Positions 1 through 6,898 of a DNA stretch of 14,245 bases are shown here, one piece after another. The stretch lies in contig DATAWZ010000179.1 of NCBI GenBank assembly GCA_036266975.1, forward strand, positions 1-14,245. Reading direction: 5' to 3'. The notes under the pieces are model-generated. The model was not told the DNA's origin and made no database searches. It was given only the letters and a program-made list of their open reading frames with translations. Both the position numbers and the translations under genes were made by a program. Source of the DNA: DATAWZ01 sp036266975. Lineage in GTDB: Bacteria; Actinomycetota; Thermoleophilia; Solirubrobacterales; Solirubrobacteraceae. The stretch's first letter is position 1. Each line of letters begins with the position of its first letter.

Positions 1-806
1 TCGTGGTCGGCGGGGGCCCGGCGGGCCTCGAGTGCGCCCGGGTCGCCGCGCTGGCCGGGCACCGGGTGCGCCTGGTCGAGCGCGAGCCCCAGCTCGGCGG
101 CATGCTGCGCCTGGCCGCGCTGCAGCCCGGTCGCGAGCGCCTGGCCCTGCTCGCGGACTGGCTCGAGCGCGAGTGCCGGGCGGCGGGCGTCGAGCTCCTC
201 ACCAGCCACGAGGCCGATGAGCTCCAGTGCCGCGCCGCGACGGCCGTGGTGCTGTGCACCGGCAGCGTGGCCCGCCCTCTCGGACCGTTCACGGTCGTCC
301 GCGGCGCCATCGCGCAGACCGCGGTCGACGTGCTCGCCGCGATCAGGGAGGGCGACCCGGGCGGCGGCCTGCCCGAAGGCCGCATCGCGGTGCTCGATCC
401 GATCGGCGGGCCGACCGGGATCGCCGTGGCCGAGCTGCTCGCGCCGCACCGGCCGGTCGCGCTGCTCACGCCGGACGGCGTCGCCGGCACGCTGCTGAGC
501 CTGACCGGTGATCTAGCGCCCGCCAACGTGCGCCTGCACCAGGCGGGAGTGGCGATCGTGCGCCGCGTACGGGTGCTCACCGTCCGCCGCCGGGTGGTCG
601 AGCTCGAGCACACGCTGACCGCCGAGCGCCTGCGCGAGGAGGCGGTCGCGCTGGTCGACTGCGGCCACCGGCTGCCCGACCCGCTGCTCGCCGACACCGA
701 GCTTGCGCGCGCCGGCGACGCGCTCGCGCCGCGCACCGCGCTGGAGGCGATCCTCGAGGGACGGCGCGCCGCCGCGGCGCTGGCCCGCGCAGCCGTCGCC
801 GTCTGA
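1..806 (+). CDS. OYE/FadH-family flavoprotein, C-terminal nucleotide-binding half (5' end outside window)
   Basis: Partial gene that enters from the left edge; the first complete codon is at position 3. The visible part is the Rossmann-type FAD/NAD(P)-fold region of the multidomain family containing 2,4-dienoyl-CoA reductase and trimethylamine dehydrogenase. A GGGPAG dinucleotide-binding loop opens the fragment, followed about 18 residues later by the acidic strand end RLVERE. An ARAGD...LAPRTALEAILEG segment near the C-terminus matches the flavin-binding 'GD' motif. The fragment aligns along its length with the C-terminal part of the complete paralogue at 4047-5996, so the missing N-terminal half is expected to be an FMN barrel with a 4Fe-4S site. 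The second nucleotide site reads LDPIGGPTGIAVAELL and lacks a clean GxGxxG. Its position in a mycofactocin locus makes it a likely member of the 'mycofactocin system FadH/OYE' pair. Substrate unknown. Confidence 0.8.
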   Translation, partial: VVGGGPAGLECARVAALAGHRVRLVEREPQLGGMLRLAALQPGRERLALLADWLERECRAAGVELLTSHEADELQCRAATAVVLCTGSVARPLGPFTVVRGAIAQTAVDVLAAIREGDPGGGLPEGRIAVLDPIGGPTGIAVAELLAPHRPVALLTPDGVAGTLLSLTGDLAPANVRLHQAGVAIVRRVRVLTVRRRVVELEHTLTAERLREEAVALVDCGHRLPDPLLADTELARAGDALAPRTALEAILEGRRAAAALARAAVAV

Positions 807-815
807 GCGCCGGGT

Positions 816-1358
816 TTGAAGGGCCGGCGCACCTGGGACCGCAGGGGCATCGCCTGCCGCGGCCTCACGCGTACCGCCCTGCCCGCGACGCTTCTGACCC
901 TCCTGCTCACCGGCTGCGGCGGCGGCTCGCACGTGAGCCTGGCGACGTGGACCGCGCGCGAGGACGCCGACTGCCACACGCTCACGCGGGAGACGAGCCA
1001 GCTCCCCGAGCTCGAGCGGACCCAGCACCTCACCTACGACGAGCTGAAGGCCCGCGCCGACCAGTACGCGGCCCGCTTCAGCACCGCCAGCGCGCGCGTC
1101 CAGCCGCCGGCGAGCGTCGCCGCCGCGGTTCGCCGGCTGCGCGCCGACGCCACCGCCACCCGGTCGCTGGACGGGGCCGTGGCCACGGCGGGCTCCAGCG
1201 CCGAGCGCACGACCGCGCGGCGCCTGGTCACGCTCCTGCGGCGCGTGAAGGCCGACTACCTCGCCGCGGCGCTCCCCGGCTGCGCGACCGACGAGCAGGG
1301 GGACATCGACAGCGTGCAGGCCGCGATCGACCGGCCGGCGGTCACCGCGCGACACTGA
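816..1358 (+). CDS. Small predicted lipoprotein, function unknown
   Basis: 180 residues from a TTG start. The upstream gene's TGA (804-806) lies in the same frame and TTG is the only usable start between it and the signal peptide, so the start is fairly fixed even though no good Shine-Dalgarno is visible. The N-terminus has Arg residues, a hydrophobic stretch (about residues 20-32) and a lipobox LTGC with Cys34, predicting lipid anchoring on the outer face of the membrane. The mature part is rich in Ala, Arg and Thr, looks mostly helical, and contains two further cysteines, one in DADCHTL and one in LPGC, that could form a disulfide. I do not recognise a family. It begins 9 bases after the flavoprotein gene and may be co-transcribed with it, but nothing ties it to the redox system by function. 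Confidence 0.65.
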   Translation: MKGRRTWDRRGIACRGLTRTALPATLLTLLLTGCGGGSHVSLATWTAREDADCHTLTRETSQLPELERTQHLTYDELKARADQYAARFSTASARVQPPASVAAAVRRLRADATATRSLDGAVATAGSSAERTTARRLVTLLRRVKADYLAAALPGCATDEQGDIDSVQAAIDRPAVTARH

Positions 1359-1384
1359 CCGCCACGGCCCGCCTCCGCTGCCCA

Positions 1385-1412
1385 TAAGCTGTGCCCGGTC
1401 GACAGCGGAGGG
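1385..1412 (+). promoter_or_regulatory. Candidate -10 box and Shine-Dalgarno for the repeat protein gene
   Basis: TAAGCT at 1385-1390 fits the actinobacterial TAnnnT -10 pattern, and GGAGGG at 1407-1412 lies 7 bases before the GTG at 1420. Together they predict a short leader of roughly 20-25 bases. No convincing -35 hexamer is visible. The ribosome site is the stronger part of this call. Confidence 0.45.
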
Positions 1413-1419
1413 TCGCGCG

Positions 1420-4026
1420 GTGAACGAGGCACGCAGGCAGATCAGGCGGACGGTCGTGACGCTGGCGAGCGTGGCTGTCGGGGTGCTCGCCACCGCGCCG
1501 GCGTCGCAGGCCCAGCGCACGTGGGCGGCGCCCTTCACGATCGGCAAGAACGGCAGCCAGTCGCTCGCCGGCGTCTCCTGCCCGACCGCCTCGCAGTGCA
1601 CCGCCGTCGACGGCGCCGGACAGCAGGTCACCTTCGCCCCCGGGACGACGACCCCGCCCACCCCGGTGAACATCGACGAGGGCCACCCGCTCATCGCGGT
1701 CTCATGCGCGTCCGCGGCGCAGTGCACCGCGGTCGGCGAGGCGGGCGAGGAGGTCACCTTCGATCCCGTCTCCCCGACCAGCCCGGCCTCGACGCAGGCG
1801 ACGATCGACCCCGGCCAGGTGCTGACCGGCGTCGCCTGCCCGGCCGACGGCGAGTGCCTCGCCGTCGACGGCGACGGCGAGGCGATCGCCTTCGATCCCG
1901 CCTCGCCAAGCGGCAAGGTCGCCAAGCCGATCGACGGCCAACAGGCGCTGGCCGGCGTCTCGTGCCCCTCGGGGGGCCCGTGCGTCGCGGTCGACTCCGC
2001 CGGCGACGAGGTCCAGGTGACGGTCACCACCTCGCCGCTGGCGCTCAGCGCGACCGAGCCCACCCCGTTCGCGACGGCGCCGATCGACATCGAGGGCGTG
2101 GCCTGTCCGAGCGCCGGCGAGTGCGTGGCGACGGCCTACGACGGCACTCCCTCGGCGATCGCCTTCGATCCCGCCGCCCCGGGCCCGCCCGCGCCCCAGT
2201 CGCTCGGCTCCGGGTTCCCCGGTCCGCTCGCCTGCTCGTCGAGCTCGCTGTGCGCCGCCGAGCTCGGCGGCGACGTCGCCACCTTCGACCCCGGGACGCC
2301 GACCACGGCGGCGACCGACACCGACCTGGACGGCAACGACACGCTCACCGCGATCGACTGCCAGGCCGGTGGGAACTGCACGGCGGTCGACGAGAGCGGC
2401 CAGCAGGTCAGCTTCGACCCGACCGACCCGAGCGGCTCGCCCACGACGATCGACGGCAGCACCGGCCTGAACGCGATCGCCTGCCCGGCCGACAATCAGT
2501 GCACCGCGGTCGACGGCGTCAACCAGCAGTACACCTTCGATCCCCTCGGCCCCAGCTCGCCGACGCCGACCTCGTTCGTCGACGGCGCGAGCCTGATCAC
2601 CGTCGCCTGCCCGCTCTCGAACCAGTGCACGGAGGTTGACGACGAGGGCAACGAGTCGACGTTCGCGCCGACCACACCGGCGACGCCCGCCACCATCCAG
2701 CAGACCGGGATCCTCTATGCCGACGAGATCGCGATCGCCTGTGCGTCGGGCGAGTTGTGCACGCTGGCCGCCAGCGATGGCCAGGAGGAGAGCTTTGACC
2801 CCGAGAGCTCGCCGCCGACCTTCTCCCCGAACACGATCGACAACGGCAACGCGCTCGCGGCGATCGCCTGCCCGTCGAGCGGGCAGTGCACCGCGGTCGA
2901 CGACCGGGGCAACGCGGTGACGTTCGATCCCTCCAGCTCGGGCACGCCGGCGACGACCATCACTCCGATCGACGGCGGCAGCCCGCTGACCGGCATCGCC
3001 TGTCCCACGACCGGCCAGTGCACCGCGGTCGACCAGGACGGCAACGCGGTCACCTTCCCGCCGGGCGGCACGGCCGCACCGACCGTCACCGATATCGACG
3101 GCAGCACCCCGCTCACCGGCATCGCCTGCCCGACGAGCACCGACTGCATCGCGGTCGACGCGAGCGGCAACGCGATCGAGGGCAGTCCGACCGCGCCGAC
3201 GAGCTGGACCAGCCAGGCGATCGCCGGCGGCTACGCGCTCACCGGGGTGAACTGCAGCGAGATCGAGCAGTGCGCCGCGGTCGACGTCGACGGCCAGGCG
3301 ATCGACGGGACGCCGACCCCCACGAGCACGCCGTTCGTGCCGGCCAACGTCACCCCCCCGTGGATCAGCGGCGCGCCGATCGAGGGCGACGTCCTGACCG
3401 AGCACCACGGCACCTGGCTGCCGACCCCGACCGGCTACACCTACCTGTGGGTGCGCTGCAACGCCGCCTTCCCGGAGTGCGAAAGCACCGGCGCGACCGG
3501 CCCGACCTACACGCTCACCGCCGCCGACGTCGGCTCGACGATGGAGGTCCTGGAGACCGCGATCGACGCGGCGGGCGCGAGCGGCTACACGCGCTCGGCG
3601 CCGACGGCCGTGGTCACCGCCCCGGCCCCGATCACGGTGGGCTTCGGCAGCCTCGTGCGCTCCTCGGTCTCGGGCGACGTCGCCTCGGTCGTGCTCGCCT
3701 GCACCGGTCCGAGCACCGTGCACTGCGCGCTCACGGCCAAGCTCACGCTCGTCGAGACGCGCAAGAAGGGCAAGGTGATCGCGGTCAGCGCCAAGACGAC
3801 CAAGACGACCAAGCGGACGCTGACCGTGGCCCAGGAGAACAAGACGCTCAGCGGAGGCCGGCGGCTGACCGTGCACCTGCGTCTGGACGCCACCGCGCGG
3901 CACCTGCTCTCCAGCCGCCACCGGCTCTCCACCGAGCTGACGGTCAACCAGCACGTCGGCAGCCGAACGGGCACCCTGGGGCGCCGGACGCTCGTGTTCA
4001 CCAGCCCGCGCCGCAAGCGCCGCTGA
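1420..4026 (+). CDS. Secreted repeat protein: 14 two-cysteine blades, Ig-like domain, basic tail
   Basis: 868 residues from GTG 1420, supported by the GGAGGG site. The N-terminus has a basic region, a hydrophobic core and an ASQA cleavage site near residue 31, so export is predicted. From about residue 48 to 646 there are 14 imperfect repeats of roughly 42 residues with the core 'L.GIACP....C.AVD..G..VTFDP' and a Pro/Thr-rich linker. Nearly every unit has two cysteines spaced like a small intra-repeat disulfide. The pattern suggests beta-propeller blades, and 14 equals two seven-bladed propellers (inference). From about 647 to 735 follows an Ig-like domain with YLWVRC, GPTYTLTAADVGSTM and a second Cys, a type common in Thermoleophilia surface proteins. 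The last 130 residues are Thr/Lys/Arg-rich and end in RRKRR, with no sorting motif or membrane anchor seen. Binding partner unknown; no evident link to mycofactocin. Confidence 0.85.
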   Translation: MNEARRQIRRTVVTLASVAVGVLATAPASQAQRTWAAPFTIGKNGSQSLAGVSCPTASQCTAVDGAGQQVTFAPGTTTPPTPVNIDEGHPLIAVSCASAAQCTAVGEAGEEVTFDPVSPTSPASTQATIDPGQVLTGVACPADGECLAVDGDGEAIAFDPASPSGKVAKPIDGQQALAGVSCPSGGPCVAVDSAGDEVQVTVTTSPLALSATEPTPFATAPIDIEGVACPSAGECVATAYDGTPSAIAFDPAAPGPPAPQSLGSGFPGPLACSSSSLCAAELGGDVATFDPGTPTTAATDTDLDGNDTLTAIDCQAGGNCTAVDESGQQVSFDPTDPSGSPTTIDGSTGLNAIACPADNQCTAVDGVNQQYTFDPLGPSSPTPTSFVDGASLITVACPLSNQCTEVDDEGNESTFAPTTPATPATIQQTGILYADEIAIACASGELCTLAASDGQEESFDPESSPPTFSPNTIDNGNALAAIACPSSGQCTAVDDRGNAVTFDPSSSGTPATTITPIDGGSPLTGIACPTTGQCTAVDQDGNAVTFPPGGTAAPTVTDIDGSTPLTGIACPTSTDCIAVDASGNAIEGSPTAPTSWTSQAIAGGYALTGVNCSEIEQCAAVDVDGQAIDGTPTPTSTPFVPANVTPPWISGAPIEGDVLTEHHGTWLPTPTGYTYLWVRCNAAFPECESTGATGPTYTLTAADVGSTMEVLETAIDAAGASGYTRSAPTAVVTAPAPITVGFGSLVRSSVSGDVASVVLACTGPSTVHCALTAKLTLVETRKKGKVIAVSAKTTKTTKRTLTVAQENKTLSGGRRLTVHLRLDATARHLLSSRHRLSTELTVNQHVGSRTGTLGRRTLVFTSPRRKRR
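1561..3360 (+). repeat. 14 tandem imperfect ~126-bp coding repeats
   Basis: Protein-level repeats of about 42 codons inside the secreted protein gene. Recurring DNA motifs are 'atcgcctgccc' followed by 'cagtgcaccgcggtcgac' at similar spacing. Units 11 and 12 (about 2860-3110) are among the most alike, while units 4-6 and 10 are diverged, consistent with stepwise duplication and drift rather than recent expansion. Confidence 0.85.
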
Positions 4027-4033
4027 CGCGGCG
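4018..4033 (+). terminator. Perfect 6-bp GC hairpin with the stop codon in its loop
   Basis: CGCCGC-TGAC-GCGGCG forms a perfect six-pair stem with a four-base loop, and the TGA of the repeat protein gene sits in the loop. There is no T-tract, so it would be a U-less actinobacterial-style terminator or only a chance GC palindrome. It lies directly before the candidate -10 box of the next gene, which would suit separation of two transcription units. Confidence 0.3.
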
Positions 4034-4034
4034 G

Positions 4035-4040
4035 TAGCCT
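4035..4040 (+). promoter_or_regulatory. Candidate -10 box (TAGCCT) for a leaderless OYE-ETF-FixC transcript
   Basis: TAGCCT matches TAnnnT and lies 6 bases before the GTG at 4047. No Shine-Dalgarno precedes that start, so transcription would begin at or next to the start codon, a common arrangement in actinobacteria. Six bases is about the expected spacing from a -10 to a start site. No -35 box is recognisable. Confidence 0.4.
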
Positions 4041-4046
4041 GCCCGC

Positions 4047-5996
4047 GTGAGCTCGGGGCAGTACCGCTACCTCTTCACGCCGCTGCAGGTCGGGCCCGTC
4101 CGCGTGCCCAACCGCATCGTCTTCAGCGCCCACCTGACCAACTACGCCCAGGACGGGCGCCCCAGCGCCCAGCACGCGGCCTACTACGCCGCGCGCGCGG
4201 CCGGCGGGACCGGGCTGATCATCACCGAGGAGCATTCGACCCACCCGAGCGACTGGCCCTACGAGAAGCTCATCCACGGCTTCCACGAGGACGTCGTCCC
4301 CGGCTACCGCGCGATCACTGAGGGCGTCCACCGGCACGACGTCCCGATCTTCGCCCAGATCAACCACAACGGCGGCCAGGCCTCCTCGATGTTCAGCCGC
4401 CGGCCGGTGTGGGCGCCCTCCCCGGTGCCCGACCCGCTGTTCCGCGAGGTCCCCCGGGCGGTGAGCGAGCGCGAGATCGCCGAGGTGATCGCCGGCTACG
4501 CGCAGGTGGCCGAGCGCTGCCGGCGCGGCGGGTTCGACGGCATCGAGCTGCAGTGCTCGCACTCCTCGATCGTCCGCGGCTTCCTCTCGCCGTGGGCCAA
4601 TCTGCGCACCGATCGCTGGGGCGGATCGCTGGAGAACCGCGCGCGCATCCTGCACGAGATCGTCGCGGCGGTGCGCGAGGCGATCGGCCCCGGGCTCGCG
4701 CTCGGCGTGCGCTTGTGCGGCGATGAGCTGATCGACGGCGGCATCACGCTGCCCGAGACCATCGAGGTCGCCCGCGCCGTGCGCGACCGCGGCCAGGTCG
4801 ACTACCTGAACACCTCGATCGGCGTGGCCACCGCGACGCTGCACATGATCGAGGCCTCGATGGCGGTGCCGCCCGGCTACGCGCTGTTCATCGCCTCGGC
4901 GCTGCGCCGCGCGGTCGACCTGCCGGTCATCGGCGTGGGGCGCATCAAGGACCCGCTGCAGGCCGAGCGGGCGCTGCGCGACGGCCACTGCGACCTGGTC
5001 GGCATCGTGCGCGGGCAGATCGCCGACGCCGAGCTCGCCGGCAAGGCCCGCGCGGGGCGCTCGGAGGACATCCGCCTGTGCCTGTCCTGCAACCAGGAGT
5101 GCGTCGGGCGCATGGGCCTGAACCGCTGGCTCGGCTGCATCGAGAACCCACGCACCGGGCGCGAGCGCGAGCGCGCCGCCGGGCCGGCGGCCCAGCGCCG
5201 GCGCGTGATGGTCGTCGGCGCCGGCCCCGCGGGGCTCGAGGCGGCGGCCACCGCGGCCGAGCGCGGTCACGAGGTGACGGTGCTCGAGCGCGCCGAGGCG
5301 GCCGGCGGACAGGTCCGGCTCGCCGCCCGCGTGCCCTCACGGGCCGAGTTCGGCGACCTGATCCGCAACCAGCTGCGCCGCTGCGCGCGCCTGGGCGTGG
5401 AGATCCGCCTCGGCGAGGAGGTGGACGCGGCGACGGTCACCGCCGCCAACCCGGACGCGGTCGTGGTCGCCACCGGCGCGCGGCCGACGCCACCGTGGTG
5501 GGCCCAGGACGCGCCGATCCCGATCGTCGACGTCGGGGCGGTCCTCACCGGCGAGGCCGTGCCCGCCGGCCGCGTCGCGGTCATCGACGAGCTCGGCTTC
5601 CACCAGGCCACGAGCGTGGCCGAGCTGCTCGCCGATCGCGGCGCCAAGGTCGAGATCCTCACGCCGGCGATGGTCGTCGGGCAGGACCTCGGCGTCACCC
5701 TCGACCTGGAGGGCTTCACCGTGCGCGCGGCGCTGCGCGGCGTGATCGCAACGACCGACATGGTGGTCCTGGGCACGACCGGATCCGGGCTCTCGCTGCT
5801 GCACCACCCCAGCGGGCGCATGGAGGAGCGCGAGGTCGACTGGGTCGTCCACGCCGGGCCCTGGGCGGCGAGCGAGGAGCTCTACTTCGCGCTCAAGGAC
5901 GGGCCGATCGAGCTGCACCGCGTCGGTGACTGCGTCGCGCCGCGCCGGGCGCACGCCGCGGTGATCGACGGGGCTCGCGTAGGAGCGCTCCTTTGA
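4047..5996 (+). CDS. OYE/FadH-family iron-sulfur flavoprotein (mycofactocin-system type)
   Basis: 649 residues, the full length of the 2,4-dienoyl-CoA reductase/trimethylamine dehydrogenase family. Domain 1 (about 1-340) is an FMN-binding TIM barrel, with PNRIVFSAHLTNYA at the start, QINHNGGQASS, then FLSPWANLRTDRWGGSLENR. Catalytic-position His172 lies in QCSHSS; the Tyr expected three residues before it is Gln169. Cys345, Cys348, Cys352 and Cys364 form the C-x2-C-x3-C-x11-C 4Fe-4S motif. Domain 2 starts with GAGPAG at 391-396 (FAD/ADP site) and ends with RVGDCVAP. The second nucleotide site reads VIDELGFHQATSVAELLA, without the NAD(P)H GxGxxG. No cysteine sits where trimethylamine dehydrogenase attaches its FMN, so covalent FMN is not expected. 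The gene overlaps ETF alpha by 4 bases, implying translational coupling. Likely an ETF-linked dehydrogenase; substrate unknown. Confidence 0.88.
   Translation: MSSGQYRYLFTPLQVGPVRVPNRIVFSAHLTNYAQDGRPSAQHAAYYAARAAGGTGLIITEEHSTHPSDWPYEKLIHGFHEDVVPGYRAITEGVHRHDVPIFAQINHNGGQASSMFSRRPVWAPSPVPDPLFREVPRAVSEREIAEVIAGYAQVAERCRRGGFDGIELQCSHSSIVRGFLSPWANLRTDRWGGSLENRARILHEIVAAVREAIGPGLALGVRLCGDELIDGGITLPETIEVARAVRDRGQVDYLNTSIGVATATLHMIEASMAVPPGYALFIASALRRAVDLPVIGVGRIKDPLQAERALRDGHCDLVGIVRGQIADAELAGKARAGRSEDIRLCLSCNQECVGRMGLNRWLGCIENPRTGRERERAAGPAAQRRRVMVVGAGPAGLEAAATAAERGHEVTVLERAEAAGGQVRLAARVPSRAEFGDLIRNQLRRCARLGVEIRLGEEVDAATVTAANPDAVVVATGARPTPPWWAQDAPIPIVDVGAVLTGEAVPAGRVAVIDELGFHQATSVAELLADRGAKVEILTPAMVVGQDLGVTLDLEGFTVRAALRGVIATTDMVVLGTTGSGLSLLHHPSGRMEEREVDWVVHAGPWAASEELYFALKDGPIELHRVGDCVAPRRAHAAVIDGARVGALL
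5981..5985 (+). promoter_or_regulatory. Ribosome binding site fixing the TTG start of ETF alpha
   Basis: AGGAG lies 7 bases before TTG 5993. This supports the rare TTG start within the TTGA overlap with the upstream stop codon. Confidence 0.65.
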
Positions 5997-6898
5997 TCGC
6001 CCTCATCCCGGTCCGCGAGAGCGGCCTTCCGCCGGGGGGTGATGAAGTCGGCGCTGAAGCTCAGGGACGTGTGCTGGTGGTCGGGCACGGCATCGCCACG
6101 GCCGCCGCCGAGCTGCGCACCGCGCGCGAGCTGCGCGGTCTGGAGGCGGGCGCCTTCCGCCCCGCGGCGTGGGCGGCGGCGCTCGCGCCGATCCTGCGGG
6201 ACGAGGGGACGATCCTGCTGCCCGCGACCCCCGACGGCCGGGACCTCGCGCCCGGCCTCGCGCGCAACCTCGGGCGCCCGCTGCTCGCCGGCGCGCTGGC
6301 CGTCTCCGAGGACGCCGCCCTGATCCCGCGCCACGGCGGCCTGGCCCTGGACCGCCTGCGGCTCACGGGCCCGGTGGTGGCCACGCTGCAGCCGGGGGTG
6401 CGTGGCGTCAGCGCCCACGAGCGCTCCGAGCCGCCGGCCTTCAAGCCCGAGCGGCTCAAGCTGGCCGACCACCCCGACCCCGAGCCCCTGGAGCTGCTCG
6501 CGCCCGATCCCTCGACGGTCGAGCTCTCCGAGGCGCGGCGCGTCGTCGCCGGCGGCCAGGGGCTCGGCGGTCCGGACGGCTTCGCCGACCTCGCCCGCCT
6601 GGCCGAGGCGCTCGGCGCCTCGCTCGGCGCCACCCGGGTGGCCACCGACGCGGGCTGGGCCGAGCAGGAGCGCCAGATCGGGGTCACCGGCGTGGAGATC
6701 GACCCCGACCTCTACGTGGCGATCGGCATCTCCGGGGCGGTTCAGCACACCGCCGGTCTCGGGCAGCCCGGGCACATCATCGCCGTCAACCTCGATCCGA
6801 GCTGCCCGATGATGGAGATGGCCGACCTCGCGGTCGTCGCCGAGGGGCGCGCGCTGATCGACGCGCTGATCGCCCAGCTGGGGCAGGACGATGGCTGA
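5993..6898 (+). CDS. Electron transfer flavoprotein alpha subunit (FixB/EtfA-like)
   Basis: 301 residues from a TTG start that overlaps the previous stop codon as TTGA and has AGGAG in front of it. The C-terminal FAD domain is typical of EtfA: RRVVAGGQGLGG (182-193), GATRVATDAGW with Arg215, QIGVTG with Thr232, LYVAIGISGAVQH with His252, and AVNLDPSCPMMEMAD. Two usual residues differ. The Arg of the GGRGL loop is Gln189, and the Lys of the 'NKDP' motif is Leu. The N-terminal domain (1 to about 175) is the more variable EtfA half with PVRESGLPPGGDE at its start. It should pair with the ETF beta subunit at 12220-13062 to carry electrons from a dehydrogenase, plausibly the OYE proteins, to the FixC-like protein. 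It overlaps the FixC-like gene by 8 bases. Confidence 0.88.
   Translation: MIALIPVRESGLPPGGDEVGAEAQGRVLVVGHGIATAAAELRTARELRGLEAGAFRPAAWAAALAPILRDEGTILLPATPDGRDLAPGLARNLGRPLLAGALAVSEDAALIPRHGGLALDRLRLTGPVVATLQPGVRGVSAHERSEPPAFKPERLKLADHPDPEPLELLAPDPSTVELSEARRVVAGGQGLGGPDGFADLARLAEALGASLGATRVATDAGWAEQERQIGVTGVEIDPDLYVAIGISGAVQHTAGLGQPGHIIAVNLDPSCPMMEMADLAVVAEGRALIDALIAQLGQDDG

Noticed and set aside
1561..3360. Regular repeats resembling a CRISPR array
   Set aside because: The repeats are imperfect, about 126 bp, in frame and protein-coding with no constant repeat or unique spacer structure.
1702..3954. A 750-codon open frame on the minus strand opposite the repeat protein gene
   Set aside because: It is a GC-bias shadow: Arg/Ala/Gly-rich low-complexity translation with no motif, whereas the + strand has a signal peptide, periodic repeats and a known domain.
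3585..5270. Long minus-strand open frame opposite the OYE gene
   Set aside because: His/Arg/Ala/Asp-rich shadow of a gene with clear FMN, 4Fe-4S and FAD motifs on the other strand.
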